A stretch of DNA of 64,000 bases from Achatina immaculata (GCA_009760885.1 CM019719.1:31040084-31104083); one strand, 5' to 3'; counted from the stretch's first letter, positions 10,500 through 20,760 are shown. Notes: generated from the sequence alone by a model not told the origin. Made by a program: numbers and translations.

Positions 10500-11105
10500 C
10501 ATCATCATCATCATCATCATCTTCTTCTTCTTTCACTCCCTTGAGAGCATAGGCCACGGATAAAGGCTCTCCAGTTATCCTTGTTCTTGGAATTATCCTC
10601 TGCTTCCTTCCATGTGTATCCCTTGTCTCTGAGCACTGTCATAATTTCTCTTCTCCAAGTAGGTCTAGGTCTTCCTCGTTTTCTATTTCCTTGAGGACTC
10701 AATGTCAGTGCCTGTCTTGCTGTGCTGGTTGTCCGGTTTCCTCAGAGTGTGGTCAATCCACCTCCATTTCCTAAACATGATTTGTAGGTTCATAGGTTCT
10801 TGTCCTGCCCTTTCCCAAACCTTCTTGTTCCTGATCTTTTCCTGCCATTTAATGTTTAAAACCCTCCTCAAGCAGTTGTTCATGAATGTTTATATCCTCT
10901 GTTGTATTGTCTTGGTCATAACCCATGTCTCCGAACCATATAGTAGGACAGTCTTTGCGTTTCTTCTGAAAAGTCTAAGTTTGGTTCTTGTTTTGATGTT
11001 CTTAATTGACCATATTTTGTTAAGTTGGATAAATGCTGTCCTGGCCTTGGTTATTCTAGCTTTAACATCATTTTCCGTTTCCCCCATATTTATCCACCAT
11101 GCTGC
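10500..11105 (-). pseudogene. LINE C-terminal fragment with (ATG)n tail
   Basis: Read on the minus strand, the order is TENDVKARITKARTAF...IWSIKNI, then TKLRLFRRNAKTVLLYGSETW (10890-11087); LRRVLNIKWQEKIRNKKVWE and FRKWRWIDHTLRKPDNQ (10683-10883); then PQGNRKRGRPRPTWRREI to RGLCSQG (10517-10702). Each block is in a different frame, so at least two frameshifts separate them. This is the post-RT region of an RTE-like LINE. The 3' end runs into (CAT)n on the plus strand at 10500-10530, i.e. an (ATG)n tail. The RT core is missing. Confidence 0.88.
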
Positions 11106-11379
11106 CTAAATTTGTGAAACACTCTACTCTTTATAGTTTATACGTGTAGAAAAATAAACATTCTTGAAGGAGTGAACAAAAATTAGTTATCGTCTAAGGA
11201 AGTTTAAAGAACATGGCTTGAAGTTGCGTGCTTAATGTAATGTATTAAGTCACAAGGCTTCAAGAAGTAGTAAAGGTGCCTAGCAGAGTATTGTTCCTGT
11301 AGTTAGGTCTTCAGACTCTGGAAATAGAGTTTTGTGTATGTGGGTGTACGTGTGTGTGATGTGTGGTGTGGCAGTCAGC
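11106..11379. other. no recognisable feature
   Basis: There is a GT-rich patch at 11336-11375; otherwise nothing is recognised. Confidence 0.5.
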
Positions 11380-11603
11380 TACACACAGCTGACATGCTAG
11401 TGTCAGGGTTATCGACCCACAGCTGACATGCTAGTGTCAGGGTTATCGACCCACAGCTGACATGCTAGTATCAGGGTTGGCGACCCACAGCTGACATGCC
11501 AGTGTCAGGGTTATCGACCCACAGCTGACATGCTAGTGTCAGAGTTGGCGAACCATAACTGACTGAGACCCTATCGGACCTCACCGTTGGTACCCGCAGT
11601 CTT
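11380..11603 (+). repeat. dispersed repeat DR1, head copy with 34-bp array
   Basis: Five 34-bp units (ACAGCTGACATGCTAGTGTC then AGGGTTATCGACCC) lead into a sequence shared with the DR1 copies at 51.4, 58.8 and 36.9 kb (GAACCATAACTGACTGAGAC, then CACCGTTGGTACC). The copy is cut at about 11603, where another minisatellite starts. Confidence 0.85.
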
Positions 11604-11915
11604 CATTTTGGGGTTTCGCAACATGAATCTGTCCTCATTTCAATGTTTCACAATATGGGAAGTCCTCATTTCAGGATATCATAATATAGAAATGCCCGCT
11701 TTTCCGGATTTCGCAATATGGGAGTGTCCTCATTTCAGGGTTTCACAATATGATGGTGTCCTCATTTCAGGGTTTCATTTTATGCGAGTGTCACCAGTTC
11801 AGGGTTTCACATTATGGTAGTGTCACCAGTTCAGGGCTTCACATTATGGAAGTGTCACCAGCTCAGGGTTTCACATTATGGGAATGTCACCAGCTCAAGG
11901 TTTCACATTATGACA
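11600..11915. repeat. 32-bp minisatellite, about 10 units
   Basis: Units contain GGTTTCACATTATGGNAGTG and TCACCAGYTCAG, with a TCCTCATTTCAG variant in the first half. Spacing is 32 bp where I measured it (11769, 11801, 11833). Confidence 0.93.
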
Positions 11916-12900
11916 ACCCTAATCCAACAACCCTAAACTTAAAGCCCGTTCAGTCTAACTGATAACCCGCCATGGCGTGACCTCGGCGAAGCCTGGATGT
12001 TCTCCGATGTTCTCCGATGTTCTCCTCGCTTGAAACTTCCTCTTTCTCCACGCAGATTTACGGCTGTGACTGTGACACAACCTGCAACGCGTCATTAAAA
12101 TCAAGCTCCAGGTGTCTATTGATTTTACTAGGCCGACCTGGAGAGCGAAGAGGAAAAAGCTCATTAACTTTGTTCTGGGGAGAAGAAAAACAAGAAGAAA
12201 AAAAAGAGAAAAAAAAACATAATCTAAATATGCGCACAAAATGAGGCTGTTATGATTCAGAGCAGCACGTCGGCATGAGCTAAAAGCAACGGCCTGATGT
12301 GTCAGCGTCCACGGACTTTAGCATGTTTTACTACAAGGTACCGAATGTAGTTTAGGTGTTTGTAAATAAAATTTAACACAAACATCTTGGCAAGCAAATT
12401 TAGTAGACAGAGAGACCGTGAAAATGTGTCAACAGACAGACAGACCAATACGTGGCAAGGATACAAAAAAGATTGACTACACCTGAAGATGGATAGAAAA
12501 AGCAGCCCAGGATAGAAATAAATGGACAGTCCTTGTTGATGTCCTCATGCCCCCAGATAGGGGTGAAGGAAGGAAGGAAGGAAGGAAGGACGGAAGATAC
12601 ACGGGCACGCAGACAGATCAGACAGACAGGAACACAGACACGTGACATATTCGCTATAATACCGTTGCACAACTAAATTCCAGAATTTGAAGGATTTAAC
12701 AGACTGAAGAAATATAAAGGAGAAGATCTATCTCAGTTAGGAATCTTCCATATATTAAAAACAGACAAATATTTGTCATCAAATTTGTTTATAAGGAATG
12801 AAGAAGATAACCAGCGTCCATGTCATTAAGAAAAAAAAAACATGAAACAAACCAATATTGTGTTCAACGATCAATTTCTCTTATTATCAAACAGAAAAGT
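11916..12900. other. unassigned DNA with small microsatellites
   Basis: It contains a (GGAA)n tract at about 12565-12592 and short GACA runs around 12430 and 12610. The frames at 12017-12239 overlap on both strands and have no domain. Confidence 0.5.
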
Positions 12901-13082
12901 ATGTCAAGGTGAAAAGAGAACTGTGAGTGTTAAACAAAACACCGGGTGGTTGTTCTCTGTGTGACCAGGCAATAGAAGGTGTTAAGTATCTGTGGAGGCA
13001 TCTCCTTTTACTGTGCCGAGGGGTAGTACAGCAGAGAGTAGTGATGTGCTCATTGCGTGGTTTCGCCAAGCAGAGACTTCAA

Positions 13083-13393
13083 AACTTCTTCTTCTTCTTG
13101 GAACTGTGAGCTTCTGCTCTTTCTAGCCGATGCGGCGAAGATGTTGAGGCACATCATCGTGCTAGACTAAGAAACGTGTTACGATGGCTGTTTTTTTTTC
13201 AATCCATGAGTGCAGCTAGAAAGTAGGGGGTGTGCAATACTTCTTTACCAGACTCCACCACCTTAGAGACTATGGCAGTCCCTGCCCCGTTAGCCAGGCT
13301 AAGCCTATTACTAGTAGTACCAACGGAGAGATGGGCAGCTGTGGTTTGCCAGCTCTGACTCTAGCATGACATCTGTGGGTCGCTGATTGCCCA
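13083..13393 (-). repeat. dispersed repeat DR1, minus copy with (AAG)n end
   Basis: Read on the minus strand it has the DR1 order: one 34-bp-type unit (CACAGATGTCATGCTAGAGTC), the CTCCGTTGGTACTACTAGTA block, CTGGCTAACGGGGCAGGGAC, GTGGTGGAGTCTGGTAAAGA, then GCCTCAACATCTTCGCCGCA, and ends in (AAG)n. Confidence 0.85.
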
Positions 13394-13718
13394 AATGGAC
13401 AATGTCCTCACCTGTTCTTTCTTCTATAACTAATGTCAAAGAATGTCACATTGTGAGGCAAAGTTGACTTGTTAGATATTGTTGTCATTACTACCTGCAG
13501 GGCTGGAGACAAAAGCACAGTTGTGTTGTCAGCAATACTTTCTTCAGAAGAAGCATATGTCAGAAGAGGCTTTCTCCTGAAACAGAGAACTGGTGGACAT
13601 CTATTTGAAAGGATTCGTTAGCTACGATCAGCTGATCTGAGACAAGAAAGAGAAAGGGGAAAGCAACCACGTGCGTTAGTGGTGGACAACATCAAAGAAC
13701 TGGTCAGGAATCAGCTTA
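13394..13718. other. no recognisable feature
   Basis: Unique-looking DNA between DR1 and the next minisatellite; no gene signal was seen. Confidence 0.5.
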
Positions 13719-13719
13719 G

Positions 13720-14778
13720 TCTTGTCAGGGATTGGGCACTGAGAGGGCTTGGGCATCGTCAGGGCTTGAGCATTGTGAGGGCTAGGGCATTGTGAGGGCT
13801 AGGGCATCGCGACGGCTTAAGCATCGTGAGGGCTTGGGCATTGTGAGGCTAGGGCATCGTGACGGCTTAAGCATCGTGAGGGCTTGGGCATTGTGAGGCT
13901 AGGACATCGTGACGGCTTAAGCATCGTGAGGGCTTGGGCATTGCGAGGCTAGGACATCGTGACGGCTTAAGCATCGTGAGGGCTTGGGCATTGTGAGGCT
14001 AGGACATCGTGACGGCTTAAGCATCGTGAGGGCTTGGGCATTGTGAGGCTAGGGCATCGTGACGGCTTAAGCATCGTGAGGGCTTGGGCATTGTGAGGGC
14101 TAGGGCATCGTGACGGCTTAAGCATCGTGAGGGCTTGGGCATTGTGAAAGCTAGGGCATCGTGACGGCTTAAGCATCGTGAGGGCTTGGGCATTGTGAGG
14201 GCTAGGGCATCGTGACGGCGTAAGCATCGTGAGGGCTTGGGCATTGTGAGGCTAGGGCATCGTGACGGCTTAAGCATTGTGAGGGCTTGGGCATTGTGAG
14301 GCTAGGACATCGTGACGGCTTAAGCATCGTGAGGGCTTGGGCATTGTGAGGCTAGGGCATCGTGAAGGTTTGGCATCATGAGGGCTTAGGCATTCTGAGG
14401 CCTAGGGCATCATGAAGGCTTGGGTATCGTGAGGGCTTGGGCATTGTGAGGCCTAGGGCAGTGTGAGGGCTTGGTCATTGTGAGGGCTAGAGCATCGCAA
14501 CGGCTTAGGCATTGTGAAGGCTTGGCATCGTAAGGGCTTAGGCATTCTGAGGCCTAGGGCATCGTGACGGCTTGGGCATTGTGAGGGCTAGGGCATCGTA
14601 ACGGCTTGGGCATTGTGAGGGCTAGGGCATCGTGAGGGCTTGGCCATTGTGAGGGCTTGGGCATCGTGACATATTGGGCATCGTGAGGGCTTGGGCATTT
14701 TGAGGGCTTGGGCATTTTGAGGGCTTGGGCATTTTGAGGGCTTGGACATTGTGAGGGCTAAGGCATCGCGAGGACTAG
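13720..14778. repeat. hierarchical minisatellite (about 17-bp subunits, 50-bp higher-order unit)
   Basis: The basic subunit is GGCTTGGGCATCGTGAG and variants. Three subunits (GGCTTGGGCATTGTGAG, GCTAGGRCATCGTGAC, GGCTTAAGCATCGTGAG) form a 50-bp unit that is homogeneous from about 13820 to 14340. The edges hold only disordered subunits. Frames through it are repeat translations. Confidence 0.95.
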
Positions 14779-14824
14779 TGACAGATTAAGCACGTACTTC
14801 TATGTGGAAGCTGTCATCACAATC

Positions 14825-14840
14825 GTGCATGAACCCTCTC

Positions 14841-14875
<35 letters not shown>

Positions 14876-15315
14876 GGTCCATGCCAGTCTGGCCTTGATC
14901 CTCACTGATTTCAACAACAATCTGTTCTTTGCTCTTTCTATAAACTTTGCTTTAGACCATGCTCCGTGTCACTTTTTTTTTTCATCCGTCAAGTATCTCG
15001 TTTCAGTGTCTTCTTCTGTCCCTTTTTCTCCCTCCAGTTTTCCTGTTGTCACTAGGTGTTCCAGTTTGTCTCTTCTCAAAACATGTCCTACAAATTTGGA
15101 CTGTCCTGTTCTGAATTTTGCCATAACTTCTCTCTTTTACCCAGTCTCTGTTAGAATTTCTTCATTTGTTTTCTTGGCTGTCCTTGGCATTATTTTTTTT
15201 GTTTTGAGTTCTCTGTTGCCATCTATGCTTCACATCCGTATAATATAACACGGGTTGGATGTAGCACAGAATAACTCTCTTTTTGGTATTCATCGACAGA
15301 GCTTTATTGCACAGT
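14825..15315 (-). pseudogene. LINE-B element, downstream part (3' of nested insertion)
   Basis: The minus strand reads LSMNTKKRVILCYIQPV and then an LYGCEA-like stretch near 15210, followed after frame changes by KFVGHVLRRDKLEHLVTTGKL, and ends at a (CT)n tract (14838-14875), i.e. an (AG)n tail in its own direction. It joins the RT part at 15886-16317 once the LINE-C insertion is removed. It is closely related to 30665-31249. Confidence 0.85.
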
Positions 15316-15328
15316 ATGGTTTTTTGTT
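15316..15328. repeat. target-site duplication, left
   Basis: ATGGTTTTTTGTT, identical to 15873-15885. The pair brackets the LINE-C insertion. Confidence 0.95.
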
Positions 15329-15833
15329 AGGCTTTTGCAGTACTGCAGACTATATGGAAATAAAAAAAAAACTAAGCATGAATACGAAAATCAGGATATT
15401 TAAGAGTAATGTTCTAAGTGTACTACTCTATGGAAGTGAATGCTGGAAAATCACCAAAACCATAGAAAACAAGTTGAATTCTTTCCAGACTAAATGTTTA
15501 CGAAGAATTAGAAAAATATTTTGGCCAAACACCATAAGAAATAACATCTTGTTGGCAGAGATGCAGATGAAGCCACTGACAGCAATTATTGAGGAAAGAC
15601 GCTGGCGATGGTTGGGACATGTGCTCCGAATGACTGACAACTCACTACCAAAAATAGCACTAAGATGGACACCACAGGGGAACAGAAGTAAGGGTAGACC
15701 AAAAGAGGCATGGAAAATAACAACAGAGAGGATGTTGAGCAATAGAGGGCTCACCTGGGCAAGAGCAGAAAAAAAGGCGAAGGACAGGCATTTGTGGAAA
15801 ACCCATGTGCCCTTGGCACTTAAGGTTCAGAGG

Positions 15834-15872
<39 letters not shown>
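15329..15872 (+). mobile_element. LINE-C 5'-truncated insertion with (GA)n tail
   Basis: From about 15350 the frame is open to the tail: MEIKKKLSMNTKIRIFKSNV, LLYGSECWKITKTIENKL, CLRRIRKIFWPNTIRNN, ERRWRWLGHVLRMTDNSLPK, PQGNRSKGRPKEAWKITTE, then LALKVQ and (RE)n. This is the conserved region downstream of the RT domain in RTE-like LINEs. There are no stops over about 170 residues, so it is fairly young. The 3' end is a GA microsatellite (15836-15872). The element is flanked by an exact 13-bp TSD and sits inside a LINE-B copy of opposite orientation. RT and endonuclease are absent through 5' truncation, as is typical of LINE insertion. Confidence 0.93.
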
Positions 15873-15876
<4 letters not shown>

Positions 15877-15885
15877 TTTTTTGTT
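15873..15885. repeat. target-site duplication, right
   Basis: ATGGTTTTTTGTT, identical to 15316-15328. Confidence 0.95.
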
Positions 15886-16317
15886 CATTTTAATAAATGC
15901 TGACTTGGCCTGGGCTATTCTGCTCCTTATTTCGGTTTCTCATCTTCCGTCTTGTGTTATTATTGTTACTAAATACTTGGATTTGTCCACTTGCTTTAGT
16001 TCTGTGCCTTTTACTTTGATGTTACATTTTGCTGGTGTTTCTTTCTTGGATATGATGCCCATGTCTTTTTTTTTCTTTTAATGTACACTAAGTCCTATCT
16101 CGTCTCCTTTTTTCTACGATTTTGTTTACCGAGCTTGTAGCTCTTCTTCACTTTGGGGTGTCAGGACCGTGTCGTCTGCATATCTTAGATTGTTCAGGTT
16201 ACATCCTTCCACTGTTATTCTAGGCATGTTTTCAATGTGTCTCATAATCCTTTCGTTATAGAGGAAGAAGAGGTCAGAGGATAAAATACATCCTTGTTGC
16301 ACAAACACACGAGACAC
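15886..16317 (-). pseudogene. LINE-B element, RT part (5' of nested insertion)
   Basis: The minus strand begins VQQGCILSSDLFFLYNERIM and then LNNLRYADDTVLTPQSEEEL, i.e. RT motif B (QGC.LS) and the YADD catalytic motif, intact here. Beyond the stop at about 16126 the frame wanders but still resembles the K.TK.M..KK block and a region ending AQAKSAFIKMNKKP at the insertion site. The 5' end is cut off by the 49-bp minisatellite. Confidence 0.88.
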
Positions 16318-17150
16318 TTATATGATGAAGTTGTCATCCTAATACTCTCACAAACACACAAGACACTTATATGAGGAAGTTGTGATCCTAATACTCTCAC
16401 AAATACACAAGACACTTATATGATGAAGTTGTCATCCTAGTACTCTCACAAACACACAAGACACTTATATGAGGAAGTTGTGATCCTAATACTCTCACAA
16501 ATACACAAGACACTTATATGATGAAGTTGTCATCCTAGTACTCTCACAACACACAAGACACTTATATGAGGAAGTTGTGATCCTAATACTCTCACAATAC
16601 ACAAGACACTTATATGATGAAGTTGTCATCCTAGTACTCTCACAAACACACAAGACACTTATATGAGGAAGTTGTGATCCTAATACTCTCACAAATACAC
16701 AAGACACTTATATGATGAAGTTGTCATCCTAGTACTCTCACAAACACAAGACACTTATATGAGGAAGTTGTGATCCTAATACTCTCACAAATACACAAGA
16801 CACTTATATGATGAAGTTGTCATCCTAGTACTCTCACAAACACACAAGACACTTATATGAGGAAGTTGTGATCCTAATACTCTCACAAATACACAAGACA
16901 CTTATATGATGAAGTTGTCATCCTAGTACTCTCACAAACACACAAGACACTTATATGAGGAAGTTGTGATCCTAATACTCTCACAAATACACAAGACACT
17001 TATATGATGAAGTTGTCATCCTAGTACTCTCACAAACACACAAGACACTTATATGAGGAAGTTGTGATCCTAATACTCTCACAAATACACAAGACACTTA
17101 TATGAAGAAGTTGCCATCCCAGTACTATCACAAACACACAAGACACTTGT
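16312..17150. repeat. 49-bp minisatellite with alternating units (98-bp dimer)
   Basis: Unit A has GATGAAGTTGTCATCCTAGT and unit B has GAGGAAGTTGTGATCCTAAT; they alternate strictly through most of about 17 units. Two units lack two bases (about 16545 and 16595). The array starts inside the coding sequence of the LINE-B copy. Confidence 0.95.
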
Positions 17151-17187
17151 AGACTCCGCCTTTGAAATATTAGACGTTTTTAAACAA

Positions 17188-17260
17188 ATGTAGGAGGAAC
17201 AGCTTTATTATTTAACACATTTGTACCGTTTCTGTTTACACCTTAATCATACACAAACAT
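17188..17260 (-). mobile_element. Penelope-like element 3' terminus
   Basis: On the minus strand it has TGATTAAGGTGTAAACAGAAAC, then a diverged spacer and AATAAAGCTGTTCCTCC, matching the terminal 70 bp of the Penelope copies at 2.3 and 35.7 kb. The upstream limit is unclear; 17261-17869 shows only a short (A)n and unrecognised frames. Confidence 0.7.
17227..17250 (-). ncRNA. degenerate hammerhead-like core
   Basis: TGATTAA-GGT-GTAA-ACA-GAAAC: the same layout as the other Penelope copies, with a weakened stem II. Confidence 0.3.
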
Positions 17261-17869
17261 TCAAACAAGACAAAAACATGTACGATAAAGGAATAAAAAA
17301 AAAAACGTTAACTCACACAATGATCATATAAAAACAGAACAAAACCTTTGAAATGTTCTACCTCCCGGATAACTAAAAAGAAAATACGTGCCATCTTGTC
17401 CCACGTCCCGTGTCGTCCTGTATTCTCGTACACTGCATTCATCAGTGTGACCCCTTCATTCCTCTCAGTCTTCCACTTCCTTTCTAGTTCACATCCTTCC
17501 CCTGCCCCGCCCCCTTCCCGAATCGCCTACCCCAGGGTAACAAAGGACAAGCCCAATAACAAACCTAGTCTCTGTTTTCTGCACGCTGCCGCTTCATATT
17601 TCCACGCTGAGATGTCCAGAAACGAGACAATCAAGCTGTTATTTAATGTCGGCGTGTATTTGTTTCTGCTTTCTTTTCATCGTGTCGTCGCTGTTTGTTT
17701 GCATCTTTTACTATGACAAGGGCTGTTTTTCAGAATATTCTGAATGTTGTAACAGACGAATAATTAGTGTATAAGTAGACACAGTTAAGTATATAACTAC
17801 ACACAACTAGTATATAACTGTACACGAAACCACTGCAGTAAAGCTGTGATAACAAAATGTATGAACTAG
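17261..17869. other. unassigned DNA inside the split minisatellite
   Basis: The frame 17348-17716 on the plus strand (122 codons) is open but low in complexity, with no domain I recognise. Confidence 0.4.
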
Positions 17870-18135
17870 GAAAAAAAGTAGGAACAGCTTTATTACATAA
17901 CGAGAGGTTCTAAGGACTGTCATAGCCGGAGGTGGGGTGGAGGATACGCTCTCCGCTCCAATTAAACGTCTCCAAGGCGTGCGTCTCAAATAGCCTCTGA
18001 TAGCCAAGTCCAGCTCCTGGCCTTCTTGTGGCGGAACTGTTCAAACTGACAGGAGAAGGGGCGAAGGCGAATATCTGGCGCCTGAAGACCAGACGTTTCG
18101 GGTAGATGAGAGTCTTTTTGGTAGCTCATCTGAGA
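17870..18135 (-). mobile_element. short element sharing the Penelope 3' terminus
   Basis: On the minus strand it ends TTATGTAATAAAGCTGTTCC then TACTTTTTTT, the same terminal sequence as the GIY-YIG Penelope copies, but the preceding 240 bp differ. Near its other end it has GATGAGCTACC, and 15 or so bases later CCCGAAACGTC, a second hammerhead-like arrangement. It may be another Penelope subfamily's end or a non-autonomous derivative. No full endonuclease is present. Confidence 0.55.
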
Positions 18136-18139
18136 GAAT

Positions 18140-18290
18140 GAAAACTCATCCTAATACTCTCACAAACACATAAGACACTTGTATGAGAAAGTTGTCATCT
18201 TAGTACTCTGACAAACATGCAAGACACTTATATGAATAAGTTGTGATCCTAATACTCTCACAAATATACAAGATACTTATATGAATAAGA
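18140..18290. repeat. outlying part of the 49-bp minisatellite
   Basis: Three diverged units (CCTAATACTCTCACAAAC..., ACACTTRTATGA..AAGTTGT) match the array at 16312-17150. About 1 kb of Penelope-type and unassigned sequence separates the two parts. Confidence 0.85.
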
Positions 18291-18309
18291 GAAAACAAAG
18301 AAGATTAAA

Positions 18310-18940
18310 AACCCGCTGCTGGGGAGATTCTTCAGCTGCCGTGGGAGTGGGGCTCCTCCCGGCCAGTGAAGAAATGTACGAATGGTGTTGCCGCGTGGCG
18401 CCACTGTGGAAAAGGTGAAAGAAAGGAGTACGCGTAGTAATCAGTAGTCTCGAAGTCAGGATTGCTCAAATCACGGCACCTCTGCTCTGGAGGTCGGCCA
18501 CCTCATAATGTGCACTCATAATGGCGAATTGCCTGAACCGGCTTAACCCAGGGGTTAAACTAAGACACTGCTGGCGAGATTCTTCGGATGCCTGCGTGGA
18601 GTGAAACTCCTTCCGGCCAATGAAGAAAATGCGATAAAGCAATCAGGGTTGCCGTGCGGCGCTGTTGTGAAAAGGTGATGGGAAGGCTAAAGTGAAGCTT
18701 AATCTGTATGTCCAGTAGTCTCGCGGCGAGAGCTACTCATAGCACGGCACCTCTGCTCTAGAGGCCGGCCACGACCGATAATACACCCATACTGGCGAAA
18801 TATGCCTAAACTGGCTTAACCCAGGAGTGAAACTTGATGACTACTCATGTCACCGTAACTCCGCTCTAGAGGTCGGTCACGTCCTAAACACGCCCACACT
18901 GGGATAATACGCCTAAACCGGCTCAACCCAGTGGTGAAAC
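18310..18940. repeat. large degenerate tandem repeat, about 254-bp unit x 2.4
   Basis: Units start near 18312 and 18566 (CTGCTGGSGAGATTCTTC) and share GGCACCTCTGCTCTRGAG, CGGCCAC and AACCSGGCTTAACCCAG. A third partial unit with only the latter half follows at about 18840-18935. Divergence between units is high, so this is old. It is GC-richer than its surroundings. Confidence 0.8.
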
Positions 18941-19052
18941 TTACTAGCAGCGAGGATTCGTCCTCCTGGACAAAAGCGCCAACCTGGTCACAGCTAGGAA
19001 GGGTAGCGGCTACGACCACGAAATGTTGAAGTCGGAGACACTGGACCAATGT

Positions 19053-19404
19053 AGTCTAGATAGGCAACCACCTCTCACCCGACGGGGATGTATGCGTATC
19101 CTAATCACGCTGAGGTTTTCCGGTGAGAAAGTCCAACTCTAGTCTGGATAGGCAACCACCTCTCACCCGACGGGGATGTATGCGTATCCTAATCACGCTG
19201 AGGTTTTCCGGTGAGAAAGTCCAACTCTAGTCTGGATAGGCAACCACCTCTCACCTGACGGGGATGTATGCGTATCCTAATCACGCTGAGGTTTTCCGGT
19301 GAGAAAGTCCAACTCTAGTCTGGATAGGCAAACACCTCTCAGCCGGCAAGGATATGCTGATATCCAAGCCACGTCGAGGTTTTCCAGTGAGAAAGTCCAG
19401 CTCT
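19053..19404. repeat. 88-bp tandem repeat, 4 units
   Basis: Units start at 19053, 19141, 19229 and 19317 with AGTCTRGATAGGCAA. The first three are nearly identical and the fourth is diverged. Confidence 0.95.
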
Positions 19405-19618
19405 AGATACTGGTGCAACGAAAACCAAGGTGTTACCGCAATACCGCTTCTGCGACCCACCAAGAATTCAAGCCCAAGCCCCGCGATACCCTGAATCTCT
19501 TGTGATCCTCTCGGGGATCTCTTGTGGGCCTCTCGAGGACCACAGGACACACCGAGGACCACAGGAGTAAATTCAGCAGGATTACGAGGCGATCTTGGTG
19601 GTAGAAGCTAACGAAGAA

Positions 19619-20010
19619 AAAAAGAAGATTACTTAACGAGCACACAGATGTGACGTTTCGGCATTAATCTTAATCATATAAAAACACACACGAAAAGAGA
19701 GAGAAAAGATAAATATAAATTCACATGAATGTTATATAAAAAGTAGGAATGGAACAAATAGAATAAACAAAATAAATGGAGCACTTAGCTGTGGCTTGTA
19801 AGAGGCTGTGTCCAGAAATGCGCATGGTGGAGTGTTGGGAATGTTTAAATTGAGACTGGGGTCGAATGGTTGTAATCTGATGCCGTGAGGAGGTTGTGAA
19901 ATATGTGTAGCAAGTGAGGAACAAGTGAGATATAGTGCAGAGGGAATATGCTTGTGAAAGAGGGGAATGTTAGGTGTAAGTGAAGTGCCAGTTTAGACCA
20001 CGTGGTTCCA
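19619..20010 (-). pseudogene. Penelope-like element 3' untranslated fragment
   Basis: It aligns on the minus strand with the Penelope copy at 35.65-36.15 kb, from the region encoding the end of GIY-YIG (a decayed NIPLFHKHIPSAL-like stretch) through AGCACACAGATGTGACG reversed. The last 20 bases (AAAGCTGTTCCTAC) are missing. Confidence 0.8.
19651..19678 (-). ncRNA. degenerate hammerhead-like core
   Basis: TGATTAAGATTAATGCC then GAAACGTCAC on the minus strand. The CGAAACGTC half is intact; stem II is not well paired and C3/G8 are not present. Confidence 0.3.
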
Positions 20011-20092
20011 GTACATGAATATTGATAGGGAACAACTTTTAAAAAATTATTTATAAATAGGAAACAACGAGGCTTTCGTACGGTAAAGTAAG

Positions 20093-20276
20093 AGAACAGA
20101 GTTTTGTAGGATTAGACCTCGAAAAAAAAAATCGTAGACGAAGCACTTTAGTGGGACGTAAGAGAAGGAAAAAGCACAAGAGAATTACCTGGGATTCGAA
20201 CACGGACTCCGGTAGGACGAGCAGCCGTCTAGCCACGAGAGAACAGCGTACTATGGACTTAGCCAACTAGCACCCC
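20093..20276 (-). mobile_element. tRNA-derived SINE (SINE1), near complete
   Basis: On the minus strand: head GGGTGCTAGTTGGCTAAGTC with an A-box-like TGGCTAAGTC (20255-20264 complement), then GTACGCTGTTCTCTCGTGGC, and a B-box GTGTTCGAATCCC (20191-20203 complement), followed by the body GTAATTCTCTTGTG to the end TCTCTTACTTTA. The head resembles a tRNA and would carry an internal RNA polymerase III promoter. Other copies are at 21953, 38760 and 52727. Confidence 0.85.
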
Positions 20277-20312
20277 AAGAGAATTACCTGAGATTCGAAC
20301 ACGCGAGAGAAC
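20277..20312 (-). mobile_element. SINE1 scrap
   Basis: AGAGAATTACCTGAGATTCG followed by AACACGCGAGAGAACAGC repeats the B-box region of the neighbouring SINE, joined with an internal deletion. Confidence 0.65.
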
Positions 20313-20387
20313 AGCTTTGATCCTGTCTTTCTGGTGTAAAGAAACAAAGGAAGATGAGAGAACAACACAGTGTAGAACGTCCACAAC

Positions 20388-20622
20388 AAATGTCATCGGG
20401 TTTATGAGAGGAAAAATGTCATCGGGTTTATGAGAGGAAAAAATGTCATCGGGTTTATGAGAGGAAAAATGTCATCGGGTTTACGAGAGGAAAAATGTCA
20501 TCGGGTTTGCGAGAGGAAAAATGTCATCGGGTTTACGAGAGGAAAAATGTCATCGGGTTTATGAGAGGAAAAATGTCATCGGGTTTACGAGAGGAAAAAT
20601 GTCATCGGGTTTATGAGAGGGT
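20388..20622. repeat. 27-bp minisatellite, about 8.5 units
   Basis: Unit GTTTAYGAGAGGAAAAATG plus TCATCGGG. The period is a multiple of three, which explains the open frame across it. Confidence 0.95.
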
Positions 20623-20740
20623 CAACGACAGAAAATACGAAAAGAAAAAAAAACCCCAACTGACACAGCAGCTGGATACAAGGAAGACATAAAAATGTTT
20701 CCTATTCTTCTACATGTAGTACTTTACTGATAGTCCTGAA

Positions 20741-20760
20741 TCTCTCTCTCTCTCTCTCTT
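20741..20760. repeat. (CT)n microsatellite
   Basis: About ten CT units in otherwise unique DNA. Confidence 0.9.

Noticed and set aside
14802..15248. 148-codon plus-strand frame with hydrophobic stretches
   Set aside because: Antisense of the LINE-B fragment and its (CT)n tail.
17348..17716. 122-codon plus-strand frame
   Set aside because: No domain, start context or second copy; not enough to call a gene.
19440..19560. Possible rRNA-like GC patch
   Set aside because: I see no recognisable rRNA core motifs; it is a short GC-rich stretch with small internal repeats.
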